Positions 1 to 12,926 of a stretch of 64,000 bases of DNA are shown piece after piece. Below the pieces are notes generated by a model. That model ran no database searches and had not been told where the DNA came from. It saw nothing but the letters and a program-made list of their open reading frames with translations. Numbering within the stretch: position 1 is the stretch's first letter; every line of letters begins with the position of its first letter. This stretch comes from Tamarix chinensis (taxonomy: Eukaryota > Streptophyta > Magnoliopsida > Caryophyllales > Tamaricaceae): NCBI GenBank assembly GCA_030549775.1, contig CM060181.1, forward strand, positions 33,450,563 to 33,514,562, read 5' to 3'. A program made the translations under genes and the position numbers.

Positions 1-523
1 ATTTTTTTATGATAGTTTTGAATCATTATTGAATCTTTAATAACTAGTAATAAACTAATAAAAAATCTAATTTGACATAATTAGATTATTTGAGCCTGGA
101 ACTCAAATCTAGTAAATTATTGTCAGAATATTTAAATTAACAGATCAAAAATGAAATAAAACAAATATTATCGGTTCAAAATTTTAATTAGACCCTATTT
201 CTAGGTGGTGATGTAAACATATATTATGTTATAATGCGGTATCTTACCATGTATTTCCTCATATTCTTGCATGATATGGTAACTTGTTTAATTTAGCATG
301 TATTATATTAATGTGTTCATTTATTGGATCACTTGCTCAATCAAACAAGTAGATGATCTTGTGTAGGTGAGGGTAGCTAGATAGTCAATGACCCTTGCAT
401 GTGAGAGCTTTTAGGTGTTCGGAGTATGTTAATATATCCAAAAATAGCTTCTTCCCCTATGTATTTTTGTTAATCAGTTGGATATTTAAACTCCCTTATA
501 TGTATTTCATATAGTATTACTAA
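1..523. other. Non-coding AT-rich left edge
   Basis: I see no reading frame, RNA gene or recognisable repeat here. The segment ends at the start of the LTR of element A; the five bases before that LTR (519-523) read actaa. The matching 3' flank cannot be checked because the element's 3' LTR is cut off. It may be older repeat DNA or unique intergenic sequence. Confidence 0.5.
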
Positions 524-1354
524 TGATGTAGGAGCATCTATGGATTCTTATGATATATCTAGGGATTATCATGATATTGAGGATTTGGTATTCTTACTAA
601 TGGAGCCTATTACAATATGCATCTTTGATGATAATATAACTTTGACTAACCATAATAAGTTCATTTTAAGTGATTTTTTAGGTATGTAACATATTTTCAA
701 GGAGAATATTCAAGAAATTAACACATTTAAGATTTCTTATTATGTTATAAGTTATTACAAGTCAAAGGACATATTATGCATAGAAGTCAAACTTTCAAGT
801 CAAAGAAGACCTAGATATCATTCTTATGTAAAGTAGGGATTTTATTATTTATATCCATATAATAATTAGATATGCTAGTTCATAATAAATTTTTTTATTC
901 ATGTATTATATAGGTTAGTAATATGTTGCTATTTGAGGTTAGTGTGCTAGTTAGCCATGCGTGCATTAATATGGCTATATTAGTGTATGACTTAGCAAAC
1001 TTATGACTACCTTTATAAGGTATGATTCAAAACCTTTTTAACATGAGAAGAGGAATATAAGAATATTTGAATGTAATTGTAAGTATACTACTTGGTTATC
1101 TTTCTCACTTTTTAGTGAAAATTTTCTTTATAAGACTATGTGAAGTAATCTTAGTTAGAGCCCTTTGAATGTGACCTTGGTGAAAAAGTCAAATATATCT
1201 TCTTGTTGAATCTTTCTTGAAGATTCATATCTTTCTTTAATTCTTGGTTGAATCTTGCTTGAAGATTATCATCCTTTTCCTTAATCTTCAACCAATTAAT
1301 CCTAACCTTTATTCAAACCTTTAAATCTCTTCTTTTCTTAAGAATATTCACACA
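524..1354 (+). repeat. 5' LTR of element A
   Basis: Starts TGATGTAGGAGCAT and ends near ATTCACACA, just before the primer site. The same sequence, with substitutions, lies at 58214-61234, where it is interrupted by a CACTA-type insertion. Without that insert the second copy is about 840 bp against 831 bp here, which supports both boundaries. The last few bases of the 3' boundary are uncertain. Confidence 0.75.
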
Positions 1355-1359
1355 ATTTT

Positions 1360-1375
1360 TGGTGTCAAATCAAGG
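1360..1375 (+). promoter_or_regulatory. Primer-binding site of element A, tRNA-iMet type
   Basis: TGGTGTCAAATCAAGG differs by a few bases from TGGTATCAGAGC plus AAGG, the usual initiator-Met primer site of plant LTR retrotransposons. It starts six bases after the LTR end. This is the site where minus-strand DNA synthesis would have been primed. Confidence 0.7.
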
Positions 1376-1987
1376 TTAGATACTTAAATCATTAAAATAT
1401 CAAACATAATCTTCATCTTCCATTTGTTTCAAGCCATACATGCAAGCACATGCAACATACACAATTGAACCTCTAATGTATCTTCAAAGTTCTCCTTATA
1501 TGTTCAGCCTTCAAATTTGAATCTTCTTGATTCTTTATATTCTCTTATTCAATTTACATTGAATATCCTTTAGATATTCAAATAAATATTAATTCTTCTT
1601 TCTTCCATATTACATTTAAAGGCTCGGTCTATTTAAATCTTCCTTCTTCCTTCCAAGTATAGTCGAACTCTGGAGCCTATCTTCGAGATTCATTTATGTG
1701 TTCTTAACGCTCTTAATTTAAGAAAGAAGAACCTTCAATTATTCCAACAATACTCAAAAATTACTTGGATTTTCTTTCTCCTTTTCCATTCTTAAAATTC
1801 ATTCACTCACAAGTAGAAGACTTGAACGTTGAAACATTCATAAGGTTTTAGTTGACTTCTTCAAGTTCATTCTTGATTCTTACTCGTGCAATGTTCGACT
1901 ACCTACTCCATCAAGAACTATTAATTTTGCATCAAGAATTGGTGGTAATCCTATCATATAATTCCCTTCCAATCCTACTTCATATTT
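1376..1987 (+). other. Untranslated leader of element A
   Basis: AT-rich sequence between the primer site and the first gag-like reading frame. A short open frame at 1852-2106 has no recognisable family and is probably chance. Confidence 0.5.
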
Positions 1988-3180
1988 TTGACCAAGAAGT
2001 CTCCAATATCTTTGAAACTCCATCAACAAAACATCAAGAACCAACGTCAAGTCACAAATGTACCTCCACTAAGATTAATTTTAGCAAGTGTAATAGCAAT
2101 AGGTAAAAAAGTGTCTATGAGGGATATGTTCGGCACTATTCAACCATTTGTAGCAACTGTACAAGCTACTAACACAAAAAATTTAACAACTCCCTTACAT
2201 TCAAATCCATCTTTAAAGACTAGAGGTGATAGTAGCCAACTAAGAGACCCTTTAACATAAGTACAACACCATGGAAGCCACTAATGATAGTGTAGAAGGC
2301 ATGGTTAGAAGACCAGTCCAAGCATGAGGAGGCCGCATCAAAAAATGAATGTAATATGAAGAAATGATGAATGAGAATGGCTCTAATGATATCAGCCACA
2401 ATCATTGATCCCAAAAAGGTATAATCATATTGAAGACAAAGGTATTAAGCTCGACCTCCCAGATTTTTATGGTGAATTAGATGTTAAATCATTTTTTAAA
2501 TGGTTTCATGAAATAGAAGTTATATTTGAATTTAAATAGTATGATAATGAGCATAGATTTAAGTTATAAATCTCAAATATAAAAATCTTAATAGGTTTTT
2601 GTATGGAAATCTCAAGAGGAATCGTGAATGGCAAGAACAAAGTAAAATCGAGTCATGGGATAAATTAAAAAAAACCCCTAGGAAGAAATTTGTTCCTAAG
2701 GAGTGGGCAAAAATTTATATTAAATTGACTACTCTTAGGTAAGGGCTATTTAGTGTAGACGAATACACTATAAAATTTAAAAGGCTATCACTTTTGTGTG
2801 ACATGAAAGAATGAAAATAACAAAAATGTGCTAGATACTTAGGTGGCTTTAATTACTTGATTAGAGAAAAAGTTAAAAATGTTTTTTATGATTCTCTTAA
2901 TGATTTTACTAACTTATCTTTAATATTTGAATGAAAAACTAAGTCTACCAAGACCAATGCTAAAACAAAATCTTTGAGTTCTACTTCAACCAAAAACTAT
3001 TCATATTCATCTATTTCAAAATATGAGACACATGTATCTTCAACTAATTATGAGAAATTCAACTTCAACTGAGATGGAAAAAGGTAAAAACAAGGTAAAA
3101 GAGAGTTCCAATAAGAAATGCTTTAAATGTAAAGGATATGGTCATTTTGCTAAAGAATTTCCTAACCAAAGAATTTAAAC
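1988..3180 (+). pseudogene. gag of element A, decayed
   Basis: Gag would form the nucleocapsid-like particle. A short open frame at 1988-2260 is a likely N-terminus. From about 2440 the translation gives a typical plant gypsy gag core: KLDLPDFYGELD, then FFKWFHEIEVIFEF, then YLGGFNYLIREKV. A CCHC-type zinc knuckle lies at 3119-3160, reading CFKCKGYGHFAKEF. Its last cysteine is replaced by phenylalanine, so metal binding is doubtful. Element D has the same change. Several stops and frameshifts interrupt the frame. Family assignment is firm; the exact start is not. Confidence 0.75.
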
Positions 3181-6100
3181 CTTAAATAAAATAGTAAGTA
3201 TGGAACCATGTGATGATAATGATGACCTAGAGACTAACTCTAATGACGGTACCTTGATTTTGTATGAGAAGGATGGTAATCCATGTTTTTTAATTTAAAT
3301 GTTATTACAAATCCAACCTAATAATCCACCTACACAAAGGGATAAAAATTTTAAAACTAAGTGTAGAATTGGTAAGAAAGTTTATTGAGTCATTATAAAT
3401 AATGATTCATTTAATAATGTTGCTAGTAAAATTTTGGTTAAGAAATTAGGTTTAGTGACTAATATTAATCATAAAATATCTTAATAAGGATAAAGGTGCT
3501 AAATTAGATAATAAAACCCTAATTACTTTTCATATTAGCTACCATCATGATGAAGTATTATGTGATGTATTGCCTATGGATGCTTATGGTATTTTAATAG
3601 GAAGACCATGGTAGTATGATAGAAATTCAATTCATGAAGGTGTGAATAATAAATTTATTATTCTTAAAGATAAAAGGAAATATAAATTGAAACCATCTCA
3701 TTGTGATCATATGAAACTTGTTGAGACTAAGAATATTTTATTCTTACATGAAAAGTACGTTATTAATTGCATTGAGGAAGAGGGTGTTTGCTATGTTTTA
3801 GTAGTAAGAGAATAGAAATTTGGGGTGAATAATTCTAATAATTCAAACCTTACAAAGTTAGTTGTTGAATATAAAAATGTATTTCCTAATGACTTGCCTC
3901 ATGGATAATCGCCTATTAAAGATATAGAGCATGCTATAGATTTAATTCCTAAAATGCCTCTGATAAATAAATTTGCGTATAGATGTAATCCAAAAGAATT
4001 TATAGAATTACAGATATAAATACAAGAAATAGCAGATAACGATTATGTGAAATAAAGTAGGAGTCATTGCTATGTACCTTGTTTGCTAGTCTCTAAAGAA
4101 GATGGTACTTAGAACATGTGCATAGATTCTATAGTCATAAATAATATAACAATCAAGTATAGATTTATTATGCCTAGACTTGTTGAAACGCTTATGAAAT
4201 TTTTTGTGCACTTGTGTTTTCCAAAATTGACCTAAAAAGTGATTATCACCAAATAAAAATTTAGAAAGAGGACGACTAAAAGATGACCTTTAAAATTAAA
4301 TATGGTATATATGAATGGACGTGTATGCCTCTTGGTTTGTGTAATTCACTGAGTTCTTTCATGAGACTAATGAATAAAGTTCTTCATCCTTTCCTCAATA
4401 AATTCATTATGGTTTATTTGGATGGTATACCGGTATATAGTAAGAATAAGCATGATCATCTTGTGCATCTAAGATGATTATTTGATAAGCTAAAGGAAAC
4501 TAATATGTATGAAAAATTAGAAAAATGTGAATTTATGCTTCCAAGTATAGTTTTTTTTTGTTATATTATTAGTGGTATAGGTATTAAAGTTGATTCTACT
4601 AAGATACAATCTATTATATGGTGGCCTATTCCTAAAGATATTCACAAAGTGAGAAGTTATCATGTGTTAGCTAGTTTCTATGGGAGAGTTATTAGTGATT
4701 TTTCTACTATGGTTGCAACTATTACTCAACTCATGAAAAAGGGAAATTTACTTAGGGAAATGAAGCCTCTAAAGCTTTTAAAACTCTTAAGATTAAATTA
4801 TGCAATGCTCTTGTGTTAACTATTCTTAATTTTGACCTACTTGTCTAAGTAACTTGTGATGCTAGTGGGGTAGGTATAGGAGGACTTCTTTCACAAGAAG
4901 AAATACATATTGAATAATTTGGTGAAAAATTAAATGAGTCTAAATTAAATTATTCAACATATGATAGGATATTCTTTTCCATCATACATAGTTTGGAGAC
5001 ACAGAGTCATTATTTGATGCTTAGACCCTTTATATTGCATTCTGATCATGTGCATTTGACATATTTACATTGTCATATGAAAATTAGTCCTAGACATGAA
5101 AATTGAATAAAATTATTATAATCATTTGTGCTCCCTAAAAAACAGTTAAATGGGAAAGAAAATGTAGTAGTTGATGCCCTTTATCAAAGGTTTACATTAC
5201 TTATTATATTAGATGTTAAATTGCTAGGTTTTGAAATGTTAAAAGAATTGTATCCTAGAGATGAATAATTTAGTGATGAATGTTGAGAATTTAAAGCAAA
5301 TGGATATCATGGAAAATATTCATTATAAGATGGATTTTCATTTAAACTTAAAAAAATTGTGTACCGAGATCAAGCATAAGAAATTTTCTTACTAACAAGG
5401 TACATGAAGGAGCTATATCGGGACATTTTGGTACTCAAAAGATATTAGAAATATTACAAGAGAATTTATATTTTCCACACATGATTAAAGGTTTACAACT
5501 TATAGTAAACTAATGTGTTACTTGTCAAAAGAGTTAAACTTTTTTTAAAGAGGTTTATATACACCATTACCTATGCTTAGTCAGCCATGGGAAGGAGTTA
5601 GTATGAAATTTATATTAGGATTTCCTAGAATACAAAAAGGTAAATATTCTATTATGGTTGTGGTAGATAGATTTTCTAAAATGACTCACTTTATTCCATG
5701 CCTTAAAACTGATCATGCTACACATATTGCTAATTTTTATTTCAAATAATTGTGAAAATAAATAGCATAATAAAAGTATTATTTCGGATAGAGGTGTTAA
5801 GCTTCTTAGTTACTTTTGAAAGACATTATGGCACATGTTAGGAACTACATTTCTATGTAGTAATTCACATCTTCAACAAACAAATGGACAAACTAAAGTT
5901 ATGAATTATACTTTTTAGCACTTTTTTAAGAGGATTGGTAAGCAAAAGTACTAACGATTGGGATATTGAGTTAGCTCATGTAGTGTTTACTTATAATCAA
6001 AATCCTTCAAGTACCACTTGCTGAAGTCCATTTGAAATTGTGTATGGGGTGAATCCATTCATGCCAATTGATAAGGTACCATTGAAAAAAGGTGAGTTTA

Positions 6101-6440
6101 AAAGTTATGAGTCCAAGGAAAGAGTTGAACTCTTTCGAAAGCTTCATTAGAAGTTAAGGAAAACATTAAACAAGCTAACAAAAGGTATTCAAAGAAGGCT
6201 AATAAATATCGCACTCCACATGTATTATATCATGGTGATTTAGTTTGCTTACATTTGCAAAAAGTAAGATTTCCTAATCTAAAAAAAACATAAGCTAATG
6301 CCAAGAGAAGATTAACCATTTAAAATCCTTAGAAAATTTGCAGAAAGTTCTTATGAACTTGAACTTCTAGAATCATATGGTGGTATTTTAAGGATATTTA
6401 ATTTGGTAATTTGTCTCCTTATTATAGTGATATCAATTTG
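3181..6440 (+). pseudogene. pol (PR-RT-RNase H-integrase) of element A, decayed
   Basis: Protease-like sequence runs from about 3300 to 3700. RT follows at about 3900-4800: YRCNPKE, then NNITIKYRF, KIDLKSDYHQI, and YEWTCMPLGLCN. The catalytic YLDD box is YLDG (around 4420). RNase H is at about 4850-5180 (CDASGVGIGGL, then NVVVDAL). Integrase is at about 5380-6100 with an HHCC-like zinc region, the first two catalytic aspartates ([15 protein letters not shown]) and GQTKVMN, where the third acidic residue is K instead of E. There are many stops, including a TAA at 4016-4018 shared with the copy at 42.8 kb. Two catalytic changes show that it is dead. Confidence 0.85.
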
Positions 6441-6469
6441 AGGACAACTTCTTCTCTAGTTGTTGAGAA

Positions 6470-6484
6470 TGATGCATGAGCATA
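6470..6484 (+). repeat. 3' LTR stub of element A
   Basis: Sequence after pol matches the 3' LTR junction at about 58185-58227 (GAGGACAA, then TTGAGAATGATGCATGAGCAT) but diverges after GAGCAT. Only the first 15 bases of the LTR remain. The rest was lost or displaced where the Athila element B begins. Confidence 0.65.
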
Positions 6485-6539
6485 GTGTGTGCCTGGTTCA
6501 ACAATGCTTGATAGGGTAATACTAACAATAGAGCATATC

Positions 6540-7936
6540 ATAATTGTACAAGTGTACACGGTTTACCCAAGTAATAAAGTAATGAGTGGATATCAATCAC
6601 ATAGGACATGAATGAAATATGTTTTATTGAAGTCAAGGATTCTATCAACTTAATAATGTGCCTAAACATTGGTTGGGTGATAATGAAAATATAATGAAGT
6701 AAATAAGTGGTTAGGAAGTTACTAATATTAATGTAAGATAGATGCAAGTAAGATAGATGCAAAGGAAATTAGAAGATAGAGTTGTTAGAGGGGAGTTGTT
6801 AACACCAAGTGCGTGTACCCTATCACAATTCATTACATATCAGGCTCAATGGATATTAATCCTACCAAACTCATTGGGTTTCACTCAGCGGTGAAACGTA
6901 TTCTCAGGTTGTCTCCATCACGGTGCATAAGCTAAGGCAATGTCACATATTGAGTTTTAGAGAACTAATGATAATGTCCCTTCACCTTTCAATGCCAATC
7001 CTATCACCATTTGCCATCACAAGTTTTGTACACTATCACAGTTGATAAAAAAATTCATATGATTGCCTAATATGGCTAACATTCAACACTTTAACTAAAT
7101 GAAATATCATTTAACCAAACATGACTATAATGTTAATGATTATAGAAAAAAAAAGTTTGAGAAATCTTTTCCTTTCAGTAAGAAATATAAACAATGGTAA
7201 ATTTCTTCCAGCCAAATAGAAAATAAAGAGGATAAAGAAGAGAAAGAAGGGAAGGAGCTACGAAGATCATGGTAATATCCCCTATCTAGCCTAATCTATC
7301 CTTCTTCTTATTCCTCGCTCGGTTAAGCTCCACTGGGACTCTCCTTCTTCTTCCTTTCTCTACTAATCTTCCATCATTATTTTTCTTCTTCCCTTTTTCA
7401 ATTGATCCCCCTTCCTCTTTTATATCCGAAGGGTATTTATAATGTATAAAATATGCAACTAAGACAAGTGCCCTTTGGTGCTCCAATGGGATATTATACC
7501 CTACGTCAAGCGATTGTACCCTATTTCAGATGACAGTGCCCTTTAGTGGTCCTCTTTTGAATGCTACCAAAATTAGAGATTTTGGGTATTTTTTTGGTCC
7601 ACATGTAGACCCTTGATGGTGAACTAGGTGGTGGTTCTTGTAGTTTTGGTAGGGTGAGATTATGATTTGATATGCTCTTTTACCGTCGTTCCTACACATG
7701 CCTTGCAATTAACTGAGTAAAAACATTACTTCTCTAAGGTGTCATAAGATTGGGAAGTGTTGTCAGTTCATAGGGTATTAGACCTCTTTTTAGGTTAAAC
7801 TCAATCGAGTCATGCAAGATCTCAAAGGGTGGAAAAAATCTTAAGAAGTACACCCTATGACTTCCTCATGTGGCAAAAATCATATCTATAATGATACAAG
7901 CAGGGTCCTTTAATTTTCTCAAATCCACTCATACCA
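6540..7936 (-). repeat. 3' LTR of Athila B
   Basis: The left end (tacaagtgtacacggttt, then cccaagtaataaag) is the inverted form of a typical Athila/Tat LTR end. On the right, the inverted purine-rich tract at 7937-7948 (cttctcccaaac) marks the internal/LTR border. No second copy exists in the window for an exact boundary check, so both ends are approximate. It contains no convincing gene. Confidence 0.5.
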
Positions 7937-9784
7937 CTTCTCCCAAACTTAAGTTGTTTCTCATCCCAAGCAACATCATGAAAGTATAAATGGATACCCA
8001 TAAGTAAAATATGGAAGCAATTCCTAGCCTTCAACCATTTTAAGCTTTCATTTTTCTAACATAAAATTGTCTGCATATACCTGCATATGTATGAGATGTA
8101 GTAAAAGGGTAAGCATAGTGTTGTGTGTGGAAGGAAATTCTTATGGGTTTCTCTTCAGAGCTCCCTACTAACCTGAAAGGATCTTCAAGGCAGATGTGAA
8201 ACTAAACATCCTTTTCTATTAGTCGGCCTTTTCATAACTCAATTTTCCTTTCAAAGAGATATGGTTTCCTCAAGTTCTCATGGTATTTTTATGCAAGTCT
8301 ACATCTGGGTCTCATATAGGTACGACAGTTACTCCATCCTAACACCTATTTTGAAAATGTTAGAGCGAGCTTATCACCGTACTAGACAGTTTGACGTTAG
8401 TGCACACATGGTTCTCATATAGGTGCCCCTATGTACTAGGTGTTTTAGGCATTAAAGCTCCCATATCCACTATCATTACTATGCCTAAATAGACTCTTAT
8501 TTTTTAGGATTAATTCCTCCAAACTTACTCAATCACCTCTTTCATAAGGTAGTTATAGTAGGCTTCCTAATACTTTTCGTTGAGGATTTCTTAGTTAACT
8601 AATCTTTCTCCAAAGGGCAAGGTCTAATGGGAGCTCTATAAAGATAGTCTTTATTTCCTTGTGCTCAAGATATCTCAATACTTATAGTTTTAACAAACCT
8701 AGTTTATACAAGGCAACAAAACATATATTAGTGAAGGTTATTTTGGTCAAAAGCTTCATCGAATTAGATTAATGATATACATTGATATTATTGAAAAAAT
8801 AATTACTCAGTTCAAACGGAATTTGATAAGGTGAGTAGTAGAGCTACCTTATCAACATAACAATCATCCTGGTAAAAAAAAGCTGAAAGAGCTAGGCAAT
8901 CAAAAAGCATTAGATGAAAATACTACTACATTAATTATAACCAGATAATGAAGGTAACACTGTGACATACTGATTATGATATAATAACTAAGATATAACC
9001 TCTTGTAGATAAAATGTGACATTGCCATCACTGTTAGGGCAAGAAGGATGGGAAACTAAAAGATAAGATGGCCAGGCAGCTAGGATTCAACATAATAAAA
9101 GGAAAAGAAAAAAATAGCTGTAAATAACCCCTTGTTCTTCATTTATGCCAAGGGTTAAACTGACTTTGATGGGGATACCTTAAATGGTAAAGTTGGGGGT
9201 TAATAGTGATGTTTATGTGCCCCATAGATATTCATTCTTAGAAATGTCTAGTTCCACTTCCTGTGCTTGGAGAATAACCTAGTCATCGATCTTTCCTTTT
9301 TCTTTAATAGTGGGGACAGATGTGACCCTTTCATGTTGTCATGCATGTGCAAACTTACCCAATTTCTTCTCATCCACCTGCTCATTTGAGCGTCTCGGTC
9401 ATACCTCCACTAAAGGACCAATTGATATTGTCATCCCACGTTTAACCTTCCTAGTTTCTGAATTAATCAAGACAACATACTCCAGTGTTGTCATTAGCTT
9501 TTTTTGTATGGTGATTATATATTCATATCCTTGCAATGAAATATCCATGTCTTCCTTCAGGGCCCTCATTTATGACTCTAATCCCCCTGATGTTGTTTTG
9601 GATGTGGTGGTGGTGTTTTGGCCTTAGGGTTGCTATTAGAGCATCAAAAAAGTGATTGATAACTATCTAGTTGATGGCGTGGAGGCTGGTGAATTTTTCT
9701 TTGTTGGGTGCAAGGGGACTTCTACCCTAACACAGAGGCCCGTAGCGAAGGTAACATAGAAGATCGGAGCCTGTGGTTTTATTA
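7937..9784 (-). other. Non-coding 3' region of Athila B
   Basis: Sequence between the 3' LTR and the env-like remnant. The phrase ctcatataggt occurs twice (around 8310 and 8412). A plus-strand open frame at 9310-9627 is antisense to the element and has no recognisable family. I see no other feature. Confidence 0.45.
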
Positions 9785-10200
9785 TCAACAACTCCAATTA
9801 GTATTGAATGATTCTTCTAACTTAAATGGTTCATTTCGTGGGTATGTAGTATAGTAAAAAGATGTAATAAAAGGAAATAGAGCAGTCATGAGTGGTGGCA
9901 AGCAAGCGACTCCTAAGGGAATGATACTAATCCTTAGCGTATGGTAAGAGCTATGGGGGATCACAATGGGGAGCACCATTTGTGGTGACTGGCCATTTTG
10001 TTCAAATTTTAGACAATGTGGTGAGGATGTCTCTTTTGACCTCATTGGTAGGGTTGTTAATAAGCTTGGAGTACTCATAGATGTCAAAGGAGGGTAAGCT
10101 GTAAAGTTTGTTCATAGTGGTAGATATGTAAGAGACTAACGTTCCTAAAAAAATTGTCTTAGTTTTTAGTTTACTATTGAGATTTCTATAAAACTCTAAT
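9785..10200 (-). pseudogene. Env-like / plant-transposon-protein remnant of Athila B
   Basis: Athila elements often carry an extra reading frame between integrase and the 3' LTR. Translated on the - strand here, broken frames give NNPTNEVKRDILTTL and YAKDWYHSLRSRLLATTHD. The second resembles the conserved phrase of the plant putative transposon protein region as I remember it. The longest open frame (9785-10087) is in a different frame and is probably chance. Position supports the call; sequence support is weak. Confidence 0.35.
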
Positions 10201-11130
10201 AATATAAGAGGAGAAAATTGAAGGGGTGTTGATAGAAGGTGACCCAGAGGTGGTGATTAATAGGGTCGATAAGGTAATGGGGCAGGTCAGTGAGGTGAAA
10301 CCTCTTTTAAAATAAAAGTTGCGGTTTTCTAGAGTGTTGAAGTGCTCTTGGGCACTCTCAAATTGAAAAATGGTAAGTGCGTTAGCTGAGGGCTTCAGGC
10401 AATTGGCTTGGAGACTAGAGGAGTGTGTTTTCTCTTCATCTCCATTGGAAGAAAAATCATCTTATGAGGTTGACGATAATGGCCATTTTTTATGAAAAGG
10501 TGGATTTTATGTGTCTTTGATGGGTTTTTGTCACTGCTTTGGTGGTAAAATGAGTACTTCATATTGGCATAGTAGGGTTAGAGAAAGATGATGAGGATGA
10601 AATGGGTATAGTTATACCTGGTGGGGTATTTCTTATGTGGTGGTGGCGATGGTGGTGTTAGCATGCTTTAGTGAGGTGGGTGAAGCAGGTTGCATGATAG
10701 GTTATGCTAGATAATTTTCAAGAGGGTATTATTCCTACAATAAAAGGCTTTACAAAACTATCTTTGACATTAAGAGTGGAGAAGAATAGGATGGAGTGGT
10801 GAAGATGTAATAGATTAGATGCAACTTAGAAAGAAAATGAGGTGGTGGTATTATAAAAAGTAGTGTTGGACAGGTGAGATGTACCTAGGAGAGAGTGAGA
10901 GGGTCGTACCTATGCATAGAGCAGCCACCTAACATTGAATCTTCCTACAACTCAAGAAAATGACAAAATTTATACAGGAATCATAAAGAATACAAGTCAA
11001 AACAATAAAAGATAAAAATTTTAGGTTGCCCCTATTAGTTCTTGGTTTAAAGTCCTCAGTCTAACAACCGGATGCAACCTTATGAGGTTCTTAGGGAAAT
11101 TATTTTAACTTCCTTGTTGAGATTTTCAGC
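10201..11130 (-). other. Spacer between integrase and env-like region of Athila B
   Basis: No clear coding signal. The plus strand has G-rich runs such as ggtggtggcgatggtggtg near 10632-10650. I found no recognisable motif. Confidence 0.4.
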
Positions 11131-12507
11131 TCAATAAGGTTTTTTTGGTGGTCATTGACCTTGAAGGTCCCTTCAATCATTTGATCTTGAGATCAATAGC
11201 TCCATAGGGATACACCTTGATAATTTCATAGGGGTTTGATTATGTTGATTTCAACTTCTGGAGAAATAGCTTTGACATTAAGTTGTAGAGCAACACCAAT
11301 TGCATAAGATACAACTCTATTGGCTTTAGATGTTGTTCATAAAATTTTGTGTTCCTTTCCTTGTATGACCAGGTAATACTGTATGAAGCAACACTTAGCT
11401 CTTCAAGCACATCTATTTGTAAATTTTGTGCTTCTCTTGTGGTATCTAGATCAAAGTTGATAGTTTTAAGTACCTAATAGGATTTATGCTCTAATTATAT
11501 AGGTAGGTGACAATCTTTTCCAAATACAATTCGATAGGGTGATATTCCTAAGGGAGTTTTGAATGTTGTTCTACACGCCCACAACACATCTTATAATATG
11601 GCTGACAAGTCTTTTCTAGTAGGGTTGACTACTTTCTCTAAAATTCCCTTAATTTCCTTATTAGAAAGCTCAGCTTGACTACTTAATTGTAGGTGATAGG
11701 TAATGGATACTATGTGATGAATCCTATATTTTTACATAATTCATTGAAATAGCTTATTGAAAAAATGTGGGTCGTCATCACTAATGATTACCTTAGGAGT
11801 CCTAATTTGTGTGATAACATTATGTTGAAGGAACCTGATCACCACCCCAACATTTTTAGTTGCTAGTGAAGTGGTCTCTATCCATTTAGATACCTAATCC
11901 ACTGCTACTAGAATGTGTCCATTGCTAAAGGAGGACAAAAATGGGCACATGGAATCAATGCCCCAGACATCAAATGGTTACACTTCTAAAATTCCAGTTT
12001 TAGGCATTTCATTATTTTGTGAAATATTCCCAATTCGTTAGCATTGCTAACAATTTTGGACCTCTTCCCTAGCATCCTTAAATATGGTGGACCAGTAGAA
12101 TCCACTTTGGAGGATTTTTGCTCTAGTCCTTATACCTCTAAAATGCCATCCATATGAAGTGTGGTGATAGGAAACCAAGACTTCCTTAGCCTCCTATTCA
12201 CTTACACACCTTCTCATCAATCCATCAGCACATTAGTAAAATAGGAACAGTTCATCCCAATACTAGTATTTGAGGTCATGGAAGAATTTCTTGATCTATT
12301 GGTAAGAATTGTCAAGGGTTTGTATTTTGTATGCTAGGTAGTTAGCAATATTTGCATACTAGGGTGGTTGACCCTACCTAACTGTCAGGAGTTGTTTGTT
12401 AGGAAAGTTTTCCTTAATCTAGAATTATTTTTTATCTTTATTGTATCCTTCCAGTCTGGAGAGATGGTCCATAGTTTCAAATTCCTTGATTTTGACATCA
12501 AATTCAT
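11131..12507 (-). pseudogene. Integrase and RNase H tail of Athila B
   Basis: Read from 12507 leftwards on the - strand. The end of RNase H (NEFDVKIK, then MDHLSRLEG) is followed by NIANYLAYKIQTLD. The integrase zinc region, the core (WGIDSMCPF, ILVAVD*VSKW, VIISDDDPHF) and the C-terminal part ([27 protein letters not shown]) come next. Stops occur, for example in VD*VSKW. This segment continues the RNase H that breaks at 20149 on the other side of the LINE. Confidence 0.8.
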
Positions 12508-12549
12508 TATCCTTAGTTGGACGCCAAGAAGCCTTTGTGTGAGTCGGTG

Positions 12550-12926
12550 GTTATTAGAGATCCTAATGGTTTAATCTTTACTGAGCCAGTGATTTTTCAC
12601 TGGAAGCCTTCTTATTGTCATGTTTGTGTGGTGCCTTCCCATGCTTCTAGCGCTTGTCCAAAGCCTAATCCCAAATATTAGGGAGGGTTTTCATGGCCAA
12701 ATCAGGAGTGGAAGGTAGTGCGGGATAGAATACACGCAGGAGGACAGTTTCATTCAAATTTTGTGTGCTGATTTGATCCTCAAGGTCCAAAACGGTTGGC
12801 TCCTCCCAGTTCACTGTATGTTTTGAGGTCTACGTCTTTGCTTAATACTATTGCTCTAGGGAATAGGTTTTAGATTCTTCAAGGGAGAAATGCTTAGGAG
12901 ATCTTGGGGGATGAAGCGTGCTTGGG
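12550..12926 (+). pseudogene. LINE ORF1 C-terminal fragment
   Basis: Plant L1 ORF1 encodes an RNA-binding protein. The visible part is PNGLIFTEPVIFHWKPS, then the zinc knuckle CHVCVVPSHASSAC (CX2CX4HX4C, complete), then CPKPNP and a tail with stops. The N-terminal part was never copied because of 5' truncation. The solo LTR begins just after it, near the ORF1/ORF2 border. Confidence 0.7.

Larger units (their letters stand above)
524..6484 (+). mobile_element. Ty3/gypsy retrotransposon A, CRM-like chromovirus, degenerate
   Basis: A near full-length but decayed LTR retrotransposon. In order it holds a 5' LTR, an initiator-Met type primer site, gag with a zinc knuckle, protease, reverse transcriptase, RNase H, integrase and the first 15 bases of the 3' LTR. 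RT wording (the NNITIKYR box, and MRLMN before the catalytic box) resembles the CRM chromovirus lineage; this is recognition from memory, not a search. Many in-frame stops and the altered catalytic residues described under pol make it inactive. Its LTR matches the LTR of the element ending at 61234. The 3' LTR breaks off where Athila B begins. Confidence 0.85.

Noticed and set aside
9310..9627. 105-codon plus-strand open frame
   Set aside because: Antisense to the 3' region of Athila B, no family resemblance and no start or splice context.
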